Source: JACQWX01 sp041662295 (GTDB taxonomy: Bacteria; Elusimicrobiota; Elusimicrobia; UBA1565; UBA9628). From it: 16,048 bases of DNA. The notes under the pieces are model-generated. The model ran no database searches and was not told where the DNA came from. It worked only from the letters and a program-made list of their open reading frames with translations. Every line of letters starts with the position of its first letter. Positions within the stretch are counted from its first letter, which is position 1. This document shows positions 15,901 through 16,048 of the stretch, piece by piece. A program made the translations under genes and the position numbers. The DNA is taken from the NCBI GenBank assembly GCA_041662295.1, contig JBAZSR010000073.1, positions 1 to 16,048 of the forward strand. The letters run 5' to 3'.

Positions 15901-16043
15901 TGAGCACCAGCGGCACAGCGGGCAAGGTGCGCTGGGACGCGAAGAACGACAGCGGCAGGGACGTGTCCTCGGGCGTGTACATGGCGGTGCTGACGAGCCC
16001 CGGGATCAGGCGCGTGGTCAAGAAAGTCGCCATCGTGCGCTGA
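9996..16043 (+). CDS. Giant secreted Fn3-kelch surface protein with C-terminal sorting/FlgD-Ig-like domain
   Basis: ATG at 9996 gives 2015 residues and a clear signal peptide (about 1-24, ending HASA). The frame is open further upstream but lies over the ATPase gene. Order of parts: Fn3-like domain ~25-115; Fn3 first part 116-165; kelch propeller 1 at 166-452 (six blades with GGKIY-IGG and YDP-DSW signatures); Fn3 second part 453-490; two Fn3 repeats 491-689; Fn3 first part 690-741; kelch propeller 2 at 742-1015 (six blades); Fn3 second part 1016-1055; about six more Fn3-type repeats to ~1638; an Ig-like segment from 1639; a ZU5-like region with calcium loop DADDDGIVDGTE (1849-1860); and a final ~100-residue VYPNPY...SGVYMAVL domain (1916-2015). 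It is probably secreted or surface-anchored, in adhesion, carbohydrate binding or envelope structure (inference). No enzyme motif was seen. Confidence 0.9.
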   Translation: MTPGSRASAWLALSLLLSAFHASAAVPGNVRFTAVSSVSLSMAWDLGIPGSEAPLVVLSTMSDFSVNLASVTGTVGLQTTSYAVADNTVYYFKVKVAAEGDAAYSAAISTLNASAAPTAIYIDEVEPDAITASAYAPNPAFANLEVGQSGVNVAINDAYAGWRSGNSWSAKTPAIGPRVYAGAASVGGKIYLVGGCDSDWNSVAANEEYDPVSDSWSIKAPMGNPRAGMAIVAAAQRVYAIGGSNDSMDRLVDNEEFDPMTNSWSRKSGMPTARGYMASAVVGQKIYIIGGNSVSNNKFNEEYDVRADSWTTKASMPTGRDNMPAAAAVGGKVYVFGGKSSPVDTNEEYDPKTDSWSTKSKMPKALNYLAAVAIGGKIHAIGGWDNTRLQAGNHQYDPAEDKWTFRKPLPAPRDGIVATPVGGRIYVIGGEDYIAGVWSIVGDTMEFESGLGRRFAGLLPNRPYSFKARSRSQVGILSVESPAVSTYTLAAVSAPVGVATFTNVTLTGLTVNWSSGNAYGCNPVGTQYKAELSTMAGFSPVLASSTTFNNWAGFSGLDTSVMVYYARVTAYNAVGAPHTRSLGVNYPTIFLPGIPAAGVFSDVSSVTVTVNWTSGTIGVGYNPAGADYKVDLSTASDFSVVWASSVTKNSRASFLVQDNSVYHARAIVYLASAAVTPWASLGSFTSPIAAPSDILFTEISTNSITAWAYAPTPGFSNMGDGQSGTAFAKDGTWSDWHSGFPWTAMAQMPTARNGPAVVALDGKAYAIGGYARINGVFFEFANNEEYDPVTDAWATRAPLPMTKNNSCAVASAGKVYLIGGTPGAQNTNFEFDPVGNSWTTKTFMPTGRWAHGCAAIDGKIYAIGGVNGETKNEMYDPRTDSWTLKADLPTARVAACASVKGRIYLIGGLAGASHTNDEYDPQSDSWAEKSPIQQSRGQHAIASFGDKILVMGGNSAGEGETVSEFDPSNDSWTRRAGLLHYTAGLSATTIGGRVYIFGGKVGDVFVGTTQVYDPGISRVYTGLLPNRQYSFKAKARDRNGVETAESPVVSTYTLATAGLPPSGNVFTDITANSLKVNWSSGTPGAYNPSGTRYRAEISTKSGFVPLIASSLTANTFASFTGLALDPAVYIYYGRVVAINALNAENIVNLGSPRLAAPAAPVSGSTFTAVFLSSFTLNWSSGTQATGYNSTSTIYLAQLSTSTSFLTIAASSSTYNLFSTFTALSGDTTFYARVRAVDPTGAASGFTLFGSTLTGLAPPYAVAPVVTNNSIRANWSTANSSTTITQYLAELSVNSNFVPLTASSQTYNQYSVFSNLSSNTTYYLQVKAIGPGGTQTSYTSLGSTRTMMSVPGVAGITFPSIGYSSATAVWSAVVSPAGASYFAILSTSSSRSTYASSVTFNNTAVFGANGVGPTLTPNTSYWFMVRASSAGNQSAYLDLGSTMTLAAPPIASVADWVYPTSAAVSWYLNNNPSRTVAELERSFDNAAFSLLAKGAISSYLESSLVGCTSYYYRVRYVSDYGVPTPYDSTVFFRTLASTPSAPGSLTAEPVAGNRVSLGWTASAYEGVTQYRLYTDNGTGAVDYNTALAVLSSTATSWTSGVLTSSGAYRFGVRAAHRCGVEEKNTWVLASAASTSTLSAVRAGIKSPASGMKIAGDRVTVEAEIVSGDAGLVQSVRFQYRLSGAAGWTDMTPSGTGELNPSMAEPHFLHWDVTGFVPGSYELRSVAVSKAGQADGAPSAVAVQVNLDPPDLFERSLAGGGIAVVQLVSNAGTNTVRLAGDGVDSVTRVVVPVGALTASTTTLRAVSGSASLPPPPADAGFWGAAVEVTLGSGQTQMSGGKTSTLTFEYPDADDDGIVDGTEYLASKQAVYSYDASLSRWVRESDVVVDVASRTVAVATRHFSFFGVFVPVSTNLDNVWVYPNPYVPNGGNAEEGTPYRAGDPDSGITFENLAANTTIEIFSVSGAKVARLSTSGTAGKVRWDAKNDSGRDVSSGVYMAVLTSPGIRRVVKKVAIVR
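10491..11352 (+). other. Region encoding kelch beta-propeller 1 (six blades)
   Basis: Six consecutive ~46-residue units each carry SW at the start, a GG(K/R)(I/V)Y-(I/V)(I/F)GG core and a final (Y/F)DP-type strand. Blade 5 has KIHAIGG and blade 6 ends MEFESG. The first unit follows WRSGN; after the last, the sequence returns to GLLPNRPYSFKARS, the second half of an Fn3 domain. This stretch looks clearly less GC-rich than the 3' part of the gene. Confidence 0.85.
12219..13040 (+). other. Region encoding kelch beta-propeller 2 (six blades)
   Basis: Six units with the same signatures, e.g. GKIYAIGG, GRIYLIGG, GRVYIFGG and EYDP-DSW. It starts after WHSGF and ends before GLLPNRQYSFKAKAR, the same Fn3 position as propeller 1. 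Confidence 0.85.
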
Positions 16044-16048
16044 CAGGG

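Overview
This is a GC-rich bacterial window, probably from a metagenome-assembled genome because a fixed run of ten Ns (1961-1970) interrupts one gene. It has protein-coding genes only; I saw no rRNA, tRNA or CRISPR array. The style suggests Elusimicrobiota or a close relative. The signs are a multi-domain Fn3 surface protein with lineage-style repeat signatures and a C-terminal 'VYPNPY' domain, an MFS transporter with a long Ala/Pro/Ser-rich N-terminal extension, and small secreted aspartyl proteases. This placement is an inference from protein style, not a phylogeny.

Left half (1-5683, all minus strand, read right to left): an MFS transporter; then a tight cluster of a PaaK/CapK-like adenylate-forming ligase, a protein joining an RsbW-like domain to a GNAT acetyltransferase (GTGA overlap with the ligase gene, broken by the assembly gap), and a membrane histidine kinase with a c-type-heme DUF3365 sensor domain, cut by the left edge. 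The cluster looks like one transcription unit that combines acyl or adenylate chemistry, acetylation and redox or ligand sensing.

Middle (5684-8604, plus strand): a divergent intergenic region with a recognisable promoter leads into ferritin, which is followed 3 bases later by two tandem secreted retropepsin-like aspartyl protease paralogs. The second has the canonical DTG active site; the first has DVG.

Right (8605-16043, plus strand): a 132-base upstream region carries a previously unremarked 23-bp tandem array with a TATAAT box inside it. It precedes a DUF4143-type AAA ATPase, and 8 bases later comes a 2015-residue secreted protein. That protein is the most unusual object here: two complete six-blade kelch propellers each appear to be inserted at the same position inside an Fn3 domain. 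They are followed by more Fn3 repeats, a ZU5-like region with an EF-hand-type calcium loop, and a FlgD-Ig/sorting-type C-terminus.
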